Shown here one piece after another: positions 17,006 to 25,771 of a DNA stretch of 37,016 nt. The first letter of the stretch is position 1. Every line of letters starts with the position of its first letter. The notes beneath the pieces were generated by a model. The model made no database searches, had not been told where the DNA came from, and was given only the letters and a program-made list of their open reading frames with translations. The stretch comes from JANWHF01 sp036276235 (GTDB lineage Bacteria > Planctomycetota > Phycisphaerae > Tepidisphaerales > Tepidisphaeraceae), in contig DATBDZ010000347.1 of the NCBI GenBank assembly GCA_036276235.1, forward strand, positions 1-37,016. Direction: 5' to 3'. The position numbers were made by a program, and so were the translations under genes.

Positions 17006-17659
17006 ATGAGTGACACGAACACCAGCGGCCCGACGAAAGCATTCGACCAATGGGTCACCACATTCTTTGGCGGCTCGAATTGGCCGACCGATCAAATCCG
17101 GCTTTCAGCGCCGGTTGCCATTAACTTCGTGACGCGATTATGCGAGAACGCCTGGGACATTCTCAGTCCATTTCCTGACGATTCGGTTGCGAATGGATTG
17201 GAGGGAATATTCCTGGATAGCTCGGACTATCCACCCAACCTCCTCGTTGAAGATGTTCCCTGGCCGGATCGCAAGCGCTGCGCGAAATCAATGTTCTTTC
17301 TTTTCGAGCAGTATTTTTCCCGTAAGTGTGCCCCGCTCTTCGGGACCGGCGGCACTGTGACGCCTGGTCTCGACCACATTTGCTTTATGTGGTGGGACAG
17401 GTTTCCATTTCAATGTAGTCCCGCAGGTGATTCACCTTCCCGCATGATCGGTTGGGAACTGCTGGAGGTCATGCGTTTGTGCCTGACGTTAGACTCGCCG
17501 GCCTGCTGGGAGAGCGGGCTGCATGGATTGAACCACTGGCAGCCTGACTATCCGAGCGAAGTGGCGGCGTATGTTGACGACTTCCTCGCGCGGAATCCAA
17601 ATCTCAACTCAGAGTTGCGAGCATATGCTCTGAAGGCACGGCAGGGTGACGCGCAGTAA
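17006..17659 (+). CDS. Hypothetical protein with LHGLNHW motif
   Basis: About 217 residues from ATG 17006 (MSDTNTSG); a start at 16970 is also open, and neither has a clear ribosome-binding site. There is no signal peptide or membrane segment. The sequence is rich in Trp, Phe and Cys, with MWWDRFPFQCS in the middle and a CWESGLHGLNHWQPDYPSEV segment followed by a short helical end. I recall similar ESxLHGLxHW segments in uncharacterised bacterial proteins but cannot name the family. It stands alone on the plus strand between the zinc-ribbon gene and atzF, followed by a strong hairpin. Its single-gene setting and composition would suit an orphan immunity-type protein, but that is a guess. Confidence 0.65.
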   Translation: MSDTNTSGPTKAFDQWVTTFFGGSNWPTDQIRLSAPVAINFVTRLCENAWDILSPFPDDSVANGLEGIFLDSSDYPPNLLVEDVPWPDRKRCAKSMFFLFEQYFSRKCAPLFGTGGTVTPGLDHICFMWWDRFPFQCSPAGDSPSRMIGWELLEVMRLCLTLDSPACWESGLHGLNHWQPDYPSEVAAYVDDFLARNPNLNSELRAYALKARQGDAQ

Positions 17660-17661
17660 TT

Positions 17662-17751
17662 TCTTCTTGGCCTCTTGGCGTCTTGGCTCCTTGGCGCATT
17701 CTGAGCGTCGAATTTGCGCCAAGGTGCCAAGACGCCAAGAGGCCAAGAAGA
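17662..17751. terminator. Long hairpin between convergent genes, possible bidirectional terminator (palindrome family C)
   Basis: The left arm (from 17662, containing CTTCTTGGCCTCTTGGCGTC) and the right arm (to 17751, containing GACGCCAAGAGGCCAAGAAG) pair almost perfectly over about 36 bases around a short loop near 17700-17712. It lies between the end of the plus-strand gene at 17659 and the end of the minus-strand allophanate hydrolase at 17833. The length exceeds an ordinary terminator, so it is probably a mobile palindromic repeat that also ends transcription. Confidence 0.7.
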
Positions 17752-17832
17752 CAATTCACTCAAAGGGCGGAGTACTGCGACCGCCCTTGTCAATCTATTG
17801 CTATGACCGCGGAAAACGTTCGACTGGCCACG

Positions 17833-19653
17833 TTACCGGCTTTTCAGAAATGCTCGCCAACCTCCGAAGTGGGTGATGTTGGCGGCGTTGCGGACGGCGA
17901 AGGGTTCGCAGAGGAAGCCTTTGACTTGCTGGCCGTCTTCTAATGTCAGTGTGCCGATTCCGAGGGGTGGTGGGATCGCGGCGACAAAATCGCCGAAGGC
18001 GCGGCTGGTCATTTCCCAGACTTCGACCTCCACGGCTCCTCCTTCGCCCGCATCCGCGCGTATGAGGCCGGGCTTGGGCGGGGTCGTGCCGGGGATGGCG
18101 TACAACAGATAGTTCGGCGCGGTGCGGCAGGTGCGAATGAGCCGCGCTCTAAGATTGGTGAGTTGATGATTGAGCGGCTGGCCGGATAAGTGTGCGCCTA
18201 CAACCGCGAGCTTCACTGAATCCGTCGTCGCGACGGGAATTTCAACCGCCGCTGGCAATGCGATCCCCGTTGCGCCCATCGTCGTTCCGCTTTGGCGATG
18301 CAGCGCGTCGCCCAGCGACAGCAACGCCGCGTCATTGCCGGCGGGGGCGATGAGCGTAACGCCGGTGGGAAGTTTGTCGTCGCCGAATCCGGCGGGTATC
18401 GCGACGGCCGATAGGTCCATCAGGTTCACGAAATTCGTGTAGTAGCCGAGGTTCAGATTCAGCTTGATCGGATCGGCTTCGATTTGGGCGCGCGTGTAGG
18501 TTGTTGGCGCGGTGGGAACGAGCAGAACGTCCATCTTCGCCCACTCATTCTCCGCCTGGCGGCAGAGGCGCTGGAGTTGGTGCATTCCGCTGAAGGCGGC
18601 GGCGCCGTCGATCTTTGTTGCGCCGGAAATGATCTGGCGAATCACCGGCAGCAGGATTTCTGGCCGCTGTTCGTAGACCTGCTTCACTGCCACATATCGC
18701 TCGGCGACCCACGGCCCCTGATACAGCAGCGCGCCGACCTGCGCGAATGGCTCGTAATCGATCTCGATGGGCTGCCCCCCTATCGCCTGCAAATTTGCGA
18801 CGGCGGCGGCGAAAAGCTTTTCGTAATTTTGATTGCCGTGAAATCGCAGTTGCGATTTGGCGGGGACGCCGAATCGAAATGCCGCCGGAAATTGGCTGAG
18901 CCTTTGCGGGATCTCCTGAGGACGGCGGCTATATTCGTCAGCCGCGTCGAAGCCGGCGACAACGTTCATCACCTCAGCAGCATCAGCGCAATCGAGTGCG
19001 AAAATGGAAACGCAGTCAAGCGAGCGGCAGGCGGGAAGAACGCCGCTCGTACTGAGCCGGCCGCGCGTGGCTTTTAGCCCGACAATATTGTTGTAGGCAG
19101 CGGGAACGCGGCCCGATCCTGCCGTATCGGTTCCCAGCGCGAAGCTGACGAGTCCCGCCGAGACAGCGACCGCCGATCCGGAGCTTGATCCGCCGGGAAT
19201 GTACCGTTCATCAAACGGATTGCGCGGCGTTCCATACGGCGATCGCGTCCCCACCAAGCCCGTCGCGAACTGATCCATGTTGGTCTTGCCGACCAGAATG
19301 GCGCCGGCTTCGAGCAGCTTCGTAACGACCGTACTTGATTCCGAGGCGAGCCGCGCAAAATCGGGGCAGGCGGCCGTCGTGAGCTGGCCCGCGACGTCGA
19401 TGTTGTCCTTCACCGCAAACGGAACTCCCACCAGCGCCCCGCGATCTCCCGCCGCTAAGCGTCGCGCGGCATTTGCCGCGGATGTCATCAGGTCAGCCTC
19501 TGGCAAAAGCGAAATCCAGACGCCATCCTCCCCGCGCGCCTTGATGCGGCGGAGAATCTCCGCCGCAACATCTTGCGGCGTCCAATCCCCGCTCTGGTAA
19601 TGCGATCGAAGATTCTGGTGATCAAGTGAATCGGTTGGCGCGAGTCGGCTCAT
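17833..19653 (-). CDS. atzF: Allophanate hydrolase
   Basis: A 606-residue amidase-signature enzyme that hydrolyses allophanate to ammonia and carbon dioxide. The catalytic Lys82 lies in GVPFAVKDNIDVAG, the cis-serine in PGGSSSGS (about 156-158) and the nucleophile Ser180 in GTDTAGSGRVPAAYNN. The KTNMDQFATGLVGTRSPYG stretch is typical of allophanate hydrolases. The C-terminal domain (about 470-606, AVVGAHLSGQPLNHQL, then LYAIPGTTPPKPGLIR and ITHFGGWRAFL) is specific to AtzF/DUR1-type enzymes, and the length is normal. It starts 12 bases after the upstream amidase stop and is the last gene of a ureE-amidase-atzF unit. No urea carboxylase or biuret hydrolase is visible in the window. Confidence 0.93.
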   Translation of the reverse strand: MSRLAPTDSLDHQNLRSHYQSGDWTPQDVAAEILRRIKARGEDGVWISLLPEADLMTSAANAARRLAAGDRGALVGVPFAVKDNIDVAGQLTTAACPDFARLASESSTVVTKLLEAGAILVGKTNMDQFATGLVGTRSPYGTPRNPFDERYIPGGSSSGSAVAVSAGLVSFALGTDTAGSGRVPAAYNNIVGLKATRGRLSTSGVLPACRSLDCVSIFALDCADAAEVMNVVAGFDAADEYSRRPQEIPQRLSQFPAAFRFGVPAKSQLRFHGNQNYEKLFAAAVANLQAIGGQPIEIDYEPFAQVGALLYQGPWVAERYVAVKQVYEQRPEILLPVIRQIISGATKIDGAAAFSGMHQLQRLCRQAENEWAKMDVLLVPTAPTTYTRAQIEADPIKLNLNLGYYTNFVNLMDLSAVAIPAGFGDDKLPTGVTLIAPAGNDAALLSLGDALHRQSGTTMGATGIALPAAVEIPVATTDSVKLAVVGAHLSGQPLNHQLTNLRARLIRTCRTAPNYLLYAIPGTTPPKPGLIRADAGEGGAVEVEVWEMTSRAFGDFVAAIPPPLGIGTLTLEDGQQVKGFLCEPFAVRNAANITHFGGWRAFLKSR

Positions 19654-19665
19654 GAGATCGATTCT

Positions 19666-21135
19666 TCAAAAAGTGTCGGCGGCAAAAACGGGCGGCTGGC
19701 GGAAGCCGCCGGTCAGCTCTTCCAAGAGCTCGGCAAATCGCAGCGGCGTTCGATCCTCGAGAAACGGGCCGATCGCCTGCAAGCCGATCGGCAATCCATC
19801 GCTGCTCAAGCCGGCGGGAAACGCCGTTGCCGGCTGGCCCGCGAGCGTTGCCAGGCCGGGGTAAAAGCTCATGTTATCAAACGGCACTTGAGTACCGTTC
19901 ACTTCCAGCGCGCGGTCGATGGTCGGCACAGTTGTGTGCGCGAAGGCGGGCGTGAGCGTCATCGGCGTCAGCAGAATATCCCACTGCCGGAAAAAACTTC
20001 GCCACGCGCAGCGATAAATCTCGCGGCGTTCGTGCCATTGAATGTAGTTGGCGCTGCTGGCGTTTAAGCCGCGCGCGTCGGCGGCCATGAAATCGTCACC
20101 GCGCGAAAGTTTTTCATCGATCACACGATCACGAAGCGAGGATGGCCAGTGCACCGAGACGATCGCCGCCATCATCGAGCGAAACATCGCGTAATACTCG
20201 CGCAAATCACCCAGCCGCGGCGGCTGGAGTTCTTGCACCGTCGCTCCGGCGCGGCGCAAATCATCGGCCGTCTGCTGCAATGCCTTAATGATCTGCTCAT
20301 CGACCGGCAGCCACGTTTGCGCCGGCAATACCGCGACGCGAAAATCGCGCAAGCTTTGATGTCGCGCTGCCGGGAAGGTTAGTTTCCAGCCGACCTCCAT
20401 CCCGACTTCTGGCCCCGCCATGGCTTCCAGTGCAAGCTCGCAATCGCGCGCGCTACGCGCCTGCGGGCCTTGAACCGCCATCGTGACGGCGGCATTCGGA
20501 TGATCCGACCCGGGAAAATGCCCGCTTGTGCAAACGGCAGTATCGCTGGGCCGATGTCCCCATAGCCCGCAAAAAGCAGGCGGCACGCGAATCGATCCAC
20601 CCAGATCGCTGCCGATATCGATCGGCGCCAGGCCGGCGGCCACGGTCGCACAGCCCCCGGAGCTTCCGCCGGATGTGCGGCTCAGATTCCACGGATTATT
20701 CGTGCGGCCATAAACGGGATTATCTGAATGATAATCCGCCAGCCATGTGCAGATGTTGGTCTTTCCCAGAATGATCGCGCCGGCGGCTCGGATTCGCGCG
20801 ACGGTTCGCGCATCGGCCGCCGCCACATGCCCGCGCCGCGCTTCGACGCCAGCCGTCGAGGGGAGGCCTTCGACATCCAGCGATTCCTTGATCGTCACCG
20901 GCACGCCAAGCAACGGCCGCTCATCGCCGGCGGCCAGGCATTTGTCTGCGTCCTTCGCGACCGCTTTCGCGCGGTCGAAATCTTTGACGACGATCGAATT
21001 CAACGCTCCGTCGAGTTTCGCGATTCGCTGGAGGTGAAGATCGAGCAGTTCGCCGGCGCTGATCTCCCTGAGCCGCAGCGCGCGGCGCATCGACGTGGCG
21101 GAACTGAATGGTCCGATCTCCGCGGTGACGGGCAT
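19666..21135 (-). CDS. Amidase-signature hydrolase of the urea-nitrogen locus
   Basis: 489 residues from ATG 21135 (MPVTAEIGPF); the frame is open further upstream only because it overlaps ureE. The amidase triad is complete: Lys83 in GVPVTIKESLDVEG, cis-serine in TSGGSSGG (158-159) and Ser181 in GSDLGGSIRVP. The rest is a normal amidase fold, closest in pattern to general amidases and AtzE-like enzymes. It starts 8 bases after the ureE stop and is followed by atzF, which suggests that it feeds a carboxylated or amidated urea derivative to allophanate hydrolase. The small AtzG partner that AtzE requires is not visible, so the substrate stays open. Confidence 0.85.
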   Translation of the reverse strand: MPVTAEIGPFSSATSMRRALRLREISAGELLDLHLQRIAKLDGALNSIVVKDFDRAKAVAKDADKCLAAGDERPLLGVPVTIKESLDVEGLPSTAGVEARRGHVAAADARTVARIRAAGAIILGKTNICTWLADYHSDNPVYGRTNNPWNLSRTSGGSSGGCATVAAGLAPIDIGSDLGGSIRVPPAFCGLWGHRPSDTAVCTSGHFPGSDHPNAAVTMAVQGPQARSARDCELALEAMAGPEVGMEVGWKLTFPAARHQSLRDFRVAVLPAQTWLPVDEQIIKALQQTADDLRRAGATVQELQPPRLGDLREYYAMFRSMMAAIVSVHWPSSLRDRVIDEKLSRGDDFMAADARGLNASSANYIQWHERREIYRCAWRSFFRQWDILLTPMTLTPAFAHTTVPTIDRALEVNGTQVPFDNMSFYPGLATLAGQPATAFPAGLSSDGLPIGLQAIGPFLEDRTPLRFAELLEELTGGFRQPPVFAADTF

Positions 21136-21143
21136 TTGTGTGT

Positions 21144-21623
21144 TCAACTGTTTTTGATCCGAAAATCTGCGCTCAACTGCACTTGGGGCATCCCAGCGCA
21201 TCGCCGCGGCTCGAGTCGGACCAGTTGCCGTTCGCATGGAATCCCCAGCCCGGCGGCTACCGCTTCGGCCGGCCCATCCGCCGGCACGCGCATCGTGCAA
21301 TCGACAATCTGGGCGGGAATATGAAGATTGCCGATCTCCAACGCCAGCAACCCCATCTCCACCGAATCGCGCGGCCGAATAATCAGCACCTCGCACGGAA
21401 TCACGCACGCCTGAATCAAAACGCTCGCTTCGCCATCGGAAAGAAGATCGCCGTGATGAATGATCGACCCGAGCGGGAGCAGGATGCGGATGCTTTTGCC
21501 GCCGCGCGTAGTCTTCCGCAACGCGCGGCGATCCAGCTCCCACCATTCGACATCCAGATAATCATCCGCTTCACGCGGCGCATCGTCGTCAATCGTGCGG
21601 GTCACAATGCGATCGCAGAACAT
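21144..21623 (-). CDS. ureE: Urease accessory protein UreE
   Basis: About 159 residues from ATG 21623 (MFCDRIV), preceded by GGAG at good spacing; the open frame upstream translates a palindromic repeat. The N-terminal domain shows the UreE pattern RILLPLGSIIHHGDLL, and the metal-binding domain shows LALEIGNLHIPAQI, corresponding to the GNRHxPxQ motif, followed by the family helix region and RLEPRRCAG. There is no long His-rich tail. UreE delivers nickel to apo-urease with UreF, UreG and UreD. It is transcribed away from ureF and begins an operon with the amidase and allophanate hydrolase genes. The catalytic urease genes are not in the window. Confidence 0.85.
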   Translation of the reverse strand: MFCDRIVTRTIDDDAPREADDYLDVEWWELDRRALRKTTRGGKSIRILLPLGSIIHHGDLLSDGEASVLIQACVIPCEVLIIRPRDSVEMGLLALEIGNLHIPAQIVDCTMRVPADGPAEAVAAGLGIPCERQLVRLEPRRCAGMPQVQLSADFRIKNS

Positions 21624-21665
21624 TGATGTCTCCAGCAATCCTTCTTGCTCGGGCGCCCACTCTTG

Positions 21666-21776
21666 CCCCCTCCTCCGGTACTCCGGGGGAGGGCTGGGGT
21701 GGGGGTTGTGTAGAAGCTGCGCCGCGCGCAATTCAGCCCCCACCCTAACCCTCCCCCGGAGTACCGGAGGAGGGGA
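21666..21776. repeat. Paired palindromic repeat (family A variant) between ureE and ureF
   Basis: The left unit is CCCCCTCCTCCGGTACTCCG with a GGGTGGGGG tail. The right unit mirrors it with CCCCCACCCTAACCCTCCCC, then GGAGTACCGGAGGAGGGG. The GTAC centre and GGGGTG tail match the copies at 13422-13553 and 33766-33892, while the stems differ in base detail. It occupies most of the space between the divergent ureE and ureF starts, so it must lie in or beside their promoters. Confidence 0.85.
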
Positions 21777-21922
21777 CAGGATGGAACTCGCGCGCCGTTT
21801 GCAAAACAACATCCATGCCGATGATGGCGGCCGCGCGTTTCCTAGCCTATCGTGGCGGAAACGCGGTTTGCCGTTACAACCTTCGCAAATCTAACAGGCG
21901 AACAGTGTTGCAACTGTCACAA

Positions 21923-22600
21923 ATGATGCAGAATTCCACCCGCGAATGGCTGATCTATCAACTGACCGACTCCAGCTTCCCAACCGGCGGCTTCGCGCAC
22001 TCGGCGGGACTGGAGGCCGCGTGGCAGATCGGCGCGATTTCCGCCGGGCAGTCGTTTGAGGATTATCTCGCGACGCAGCTTCGTCAGTTCTCGCGGTTTG
22101 TCCTGCCATTCGTGATTGCCGCCAACCGAAGTCCCGATCGCATCGTTGAATTCGACTCAGTGTGCGGCGCCATGTTGAGCAACCACGTCGCGCGGCGAGC
22201 GAGCATAGCCCAGGGGCAGGCGTTCGCGTTGGCCGCCTCGCGAACGTTTCAGTTGGAAGCGATGCCAGAACTGTCGCGGCAGATCAAAGACCGCAAGCTC
22301 GAAGGCCATTTCGCGCCGCTGTTCGGCGCAAGCTGTGCCGCGCTCGGATTAAGCGAAACTGAAGCCGCGCGCGTTGTGCTGTTCACGAGTTTGCGCGGCC
22401 TGATTTCCGCCGCCGTGCGGCTGGGAATCGTCGGGCCGCTGGAAGCGCAGGCAATCCAATGGCGACTAAGCGCCGACGCGGAAAGTTGCGTCGCCGATGC
22501 GTTGAAGATTTCGCTAGATGACGCCGCCCAAACCGCGCCGCTGCTGGACTTGTTTCAGGGAATGCAGGACCGCCTCTATTCGCGGCTGTTTCAGAGTTGA
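21923..22600 (+). CDS. ureF: Urease accessory protein UreF
   Basis: About 225 residues from ATG 21923 (MMQNSTREW). Other starts upstream lack family similarity, and no strong ribosome-binding site is visible. The diagnostic motif YQLTDSSFPTGGFAHSAGLE lies near the N terminus, and the rest has the all-helical UreF pattern ending LLDLFQGMQDRLYSRLF. UreF acts with UreD and UreG in GTP-dependent activation of urease. It is divergent from ureE, about 300 bases away, and is not followed by ureG, so the urease set is split in this genome. Confidence 0.9.
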   Translation: MMQNSTREWLIYQLTDSSFPTGGFAHSAGLEAAWQIGAISAGQSFEDYLATQLRQFSRFVLPFVIAANRSPDRIVEFDSVCGAMLSNHVARRASIAQGQAFALAASRTFQLEAMPELSRQIKDRKLEGHFAPLFGASCAALGLSETEAARVVLFTSLRGLISAAVRLGIVGPLEAQAIQWRLSADAESCVADALKISLDDAAQTAPLLDLFQGMQDRLYSRLFQS

Positions 22601-22670
22601 GTGCCAATGCGCCTATCTGTCCTATCTATTTAAGAAGCCGGCACGCTGGGCCTGCCTTCCGGTTACGGGC

Positions 22671-22768
22671 CGCTGGCTTCCGACTTCTCTCTCCTGGCTT
22701 CTGGCTTCCGGCTTCTAGCTTCCGGCCCCTGGCTTATCTCCCCTTGCTTGCGGCTTCCGGCTTCTCTC
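22671..22768. repeat. Low-complexity GGCTTC-rich stretch
   Basis: The segment repeats variants of GGCTTCCGGCTTCT about eight times between the ends of ureF (plus) and the small minus-strand gene at 22789. It looks like an imperfect tandem array of a 7-base unit. No coding role is evident. Confidence 0.5.
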
Positions 22769-22788
22769 CTCGCCCTTCCCAACCCAAC

Positions 22789-23019
22789 CTACGTCACCGG
22801 CCTGGCACTCGTCACCTGTCCCATGATGAATTTAACGCTCAGCCGATCGCCCGGCGACGGCTGCCCGTCCGTCGCATGCTGCGGCACGCGCAGAATCATC
22901 ACCGTCTGCGGCTCATCCACGCGCTGAACATGCAGCTCATAATAGATGTCGCCATGAATTGAAAACGGATTGACCGCCACCACCTGAACCGTCCACGTGC
23001 CGAGCATGGGAACACTCAT
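22789..23019 (-). CDS. Small conserved-looking hypothetical protein
   Basis: 76 residues from ATG 23019 (MSVPMLGTWTVQVVAVNP). The sequence alternates short beta strands (YYELHVQRVD, TVMILRVP) and ends with a HATDGQPSPGDRLSVKFIMG segment that looks like an OB-fold or SH3-like barrel. There is no signal peptide or membrane segment. It is convergent with ureF and followed by no other gene on its strand. Composition and strand pattern support a real gene, but I recognise no family. Confidence 0.6.
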   Translation of the reverse strand: MSVPMLGTWTVQVVAVNPFSIHGDIYYELHVQRVDEPQTVMILRVPQHATDGQPSPGDRLSVKFIMGQVTSARPVT

Positions 23020-23081
23020 GCGAGGATAATAGGCTGGGGAGGCGGCCAGTAGAAGTTGGAGGTCAGGTAGCTGGACAACCG

Positions 23082-23193
23082 TTCACCACGCCGTCAACGA
23101 GCCTCAGGCGAGGGGGCGGATTCTCCTTGCGCGCATGGAATGCGCGCTCTGAGATCCGCCCCCTCGCTTGAAGCTCGTTGACGGCGTGGTGAC
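23082..23193. repeat. Long inverted repeat (family D) upstream of the hydrolase gene
   Basis: The arms TTCACCACGCCGTCAACGAG (from 23082) and CTCGTTGACGGCGTGGTGA (to 23193) extend inward through AGGGGGCGGAT / ATCCGCCCCCT, for about 40 paired bases with one small mismatch zone. The loop contains its own hairpin (GCGCGCATGGAATGCGCGC). The stretch 23020-23317 otherwise holds no gene. Confidence 0.75.
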
Positions 23194-23317
23194 GTTTGTT
23201 GGGTAACCGGCGCCGCGCGGATTTCCGCGAATCTCACCAGCATTGACGCGGTAGCGAAGAGCTAATACGTTTCACGCCGCATCGAACCTCTCCGCATATC
23301 CATGACGAAGGCCAATA

Positions 23318-25768
23318 ATGAACCGCTCGATCCTCAAAATGTTTGCGCTCTGCGCGCTGATGCTCGTTTGTTCAGGCTTCGCGCTCGGCGATGCCGCGCC
23401 GATTGAGATTCGCGAGGGGCTTGCGATTGGCCGCGTGGCTTCTGGGGGGCGTAGTCCTGTGGCGACCGATTCGATTGCGGATTTGATTGCGCGCGGGCAG
23501 TTTGCCGCGCCTAAGGCGGGGGATCGGATTCAGCTTGCCAACGGGAGCGCGCAGTGGACAGCTGTTAAGGCGGGGAATGATGGCGTCTTCACCGATCGCT
23601 CTACGACCGGCGGATATCTTGCCTGCTCGGTCGAGATGCCGGAGGCGGCGGTCATGCTGCTGGAGGCGGCGGGAGGGTCGCTCGCCTTCGTCAACGGCGA
23701 AGCCCGCGCGGGAGATCCTTATTCCAATGGCTACCTGCGGCTGCCGGTGGCGCTGCACAAAGGCGCGAACACGTTGCTGATCGCATCGGGGCGCGGGCGG
23801 CTAAAGGTGCGGCTGTTGCCGACCGGGGCCGTGGCGATGCTTGATGTCGCCGATCCGACTTTGCCGGATGTGTTGACCACCGACCATGGAACGCTGACGG
23901 GGGCGGTGATTGTAGTAAATACAACCGATCAGCCGCTCAAGAATCTGCAGATGACTGCGTCGGCTGATGGCACCGCTGGGCAGACGACATCCCTGCCGAT
24001 GATTGCGCCGATGACAGTGCGGAAAGTCGCCTTTGCGCTTTCGGTTCCAGAGAATCCGGCGGGCGAGAAGCTTGCGGTGAAGCTTGAGCTTCGACGTGAG
24101 CAGACGGTGCTTGATTCTTCGAGCGTTTCCGTTCGTGTGCGCAAGCCAAATCAGGAATATCGGCGGACGTTTGTCAGCCGCGTTGATGGAAGTTTGCAAT
24201 ATTACGCGGTGAACCCGGCGCAAAAACCTTCTCCGTCGAACGTGCTGGCGTTGACGCTGCATGGGGCGGGCGTCGAGGCGCAGGGGCAGGCGGATGCGTA
24301 TGGGCCGCATGATGATGTGACGCTGGTTGCGCCGACGAATCGGCGGCCTTATGGGTTTGACTGGGAAGATATCGGGCGGCTGGATGCGATTGAAGTTCTG
24401 GAGCTCGCCGAGAAATTGATTCCGCATGATCCGCAGCGCGTGGTGCTCACTGGGCACTCGATGGGTGGACACGGGACGTGGCACATCGGGCTGACCTTTC
24501 CAGATCGCTTTGCCGCCATCGGGCCTAGCGCCGGATGGTCGAGCTTTGCCAGCTACGGCGGCGGCGGCGCGGGACGCCAGCCGAGCAATCCGTCGGCTGT
24601 CGCGCAGTTGATCGCCCGCGCCAACTCGCCGGGCGATACGCTCTCGCTGGTTCGCAATTCGCTCATGGAGGAGGTTTACATTCTCCATGGCGATTCAGAT
24701 TCGAACGTGCCAGTTCGCGAAGCGCGGATGATGCGGGCGGCCCTGGAAAAATTTCATCCGCGGCTCAGCTATCACGAGGAAAAGGGCGCGGACCACTGGT
24801 GGGGAAGCAAGTGCGTCGATTGGCCGCCCATGTTTGCGATGTTTGAAACGGTTCGCCTCCCGGAGCTCAAGCAGATGACCGACATCGAATTTGCGACCGC
24901 GAACCCGGCGGTCTCCGGCCGCTGCAATTGGGCGACGATCGAGCAGCAGATCGAGGCGATGAAGCTCTCGACGATCAATCTCAAATTGCGCAACGGCGCA
25001 CTCGGCGGAACGACAATCAACGTCGCGAAGCTCACGCTCAAAGCCATCCCCCCACGCCCGATCAAGCAGATCGAACTGGACGGCCAGCAGGTGGATCTGT
25101 CGAAATGGGCATCGGACAAACCCACCCCGATGCAATTGCTTCGCCACGACGATCATTGGCAACTGGCATCGGAGCAGAACGCGCGCGACAAAAACGCCGC
25201 CCGCGGCGGGCCGTTCAAGCAGGCCTTCAACAATCACATGATGTTCGTCTACCCGACGCGCGGCAACGCCGACGAAAACGCGGCTGCGTATGCGTCGGCG
25301 CGGATGCTTGCCGAGTCGCTTTACTATCGCGGCAACGGCGCGGTCGATATCGTTCCGGATAGCGAGTTCGACGACGCCGCGACGGGAAATCGAAATGTCA
25401 TTTTGTTTGGGAATGCCGATATTAATTCCGCATGGGGAACTGTCCTCAAACAGTGCCCGATCGAAATTCGGCGCGGAGCGGTTACGGTCGGCGATCGACG
25501 GATCGAAGGAGCGGATCTGGCGGCACTGTTTGTTTATCCGCGAGCCGGGAGCGACAAGGCGTTGGTTGGCGCGATCGGCGCCACCGGGCCGGCGGGCATG
25601 CGCGCGGTCGATCGCATGCCGCTGCTTTCAAGCGGCGCGGCTCTTCCCGATTGGATGGTCGTTGGAGAAGACGCGTTGCAAAAAGGAATGGCGGGCGTGC
25701 GCGGGGCGGGGTATTTCAGCAATCAATGGACGATCGCGCCAAACGATTCAGCCTGGGCGACGCCCTAA
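23318..25768 (+). CDS. Secreted alpha/beta hydrolase (prolyl-oligopeptidase/dienelactone-hydrolase type)
   Basis: An 816-residue protein starting at ATG 23318 with GAAGG upstream. A signal peptide (MNRSILKMFALCALMLVCSG, cleaved near FALG) is followed by an N-terminal beta-rich region (to about 290) without a recognised name. The hydrolase domain then has the nucleophile Ser381 in LTGHSMGGHGTW, a candidate Asp in LHGDSDSNVPVREARMM, and His493 in GADHWWG. The last 300 residues include beta strands and a domain whose role I cannot assign. It probably acts on peptide or ester bonds outside the cytoplasm. It is convergent with the coiled-coil gene that ends only 3 bases beyond. Confidence 0.85.
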   Translation: MNRSILKMFALCALMLVCSGFALGDAAPIEIREGLAIGRVASGGRSPVATDSIADLIARGQFAAPKAGDRIQLANGSAQWTAVKAGNDGVFTDRSTTGGYLACSVEMPEAAVMLLEAAGGSLAFVNGEARAGDPYSNGYLRLPVALHKGANTLLIASGRGRLKVRLLPTGAVAMLDVADPTLPDVLTTDHGTLTGAVIVVNTTDQPLKNLQMTASADGTAGQTTSLPMIAPMTVRKVAFALSVPENPAGEKLAVKLELRREQTVLDSSSVSVRVRKPNQEYRRTFVSRVDGSLQYYAVNPAQKPSPSNVLALTLHGAGVEAQGQADAYGPHDDVTLVAPTNRRPYGFDWEDIGRLDAIEVLELAEKLIPHDPQRVVLTGHSMGGHGTWHIGLTFPDRFAAIGPSAGWSSFASYGGGGAGRQPSNPSAVAQLIARANSPGDTLSLVRNSLMEEVYILHGDSDSNVPVREARMMRAALEKFHPRLSYHEEKGADHWWGSKCVDWPPMFAMFETVRLPELKQMTDIEFATANPAVSGRCNWATIEQQIEAMKLSTINLKLRNGALGGTTINVAKLTLKAIPPRPIKQIELDGQQVDLSKWASDKPTPMQLLRHDDHWQLASEQNARDKNAARGGPFKQAFNNHMMFVYPTRGNADENAAAYASARMLAESLYYRGNGAVDIVPDSEFDDAATGNRNVILFGNADINSAWGTVLKQCPIEIRRGAVTVGDRRIEGADLAALFVYPRAGSDKALVGAIGATGPAGMRAVDRMPLLSSGAALPDWMVVGEDALQKGMAGVRGAGYFSNQWTIAPNDSAWATP

Positions 25769-25771
25769 GCG

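Noticed and set aside
16754..17095. 113-residue minus-strand frame ending GQCPPYYGRKPRVGRALPAV
   Set aside because: Its C-terminal part is a translation of palindrome family B, and the rest overlaps the start of the plus-strand gene without protein-like features.
23236..23270. TTGACG...TAATAC as a promoter for the secreted hydrolase
   Set aside because: The boxes are only 14 bases apart, too close for a normal sigma-70 promoter; not enough to call.
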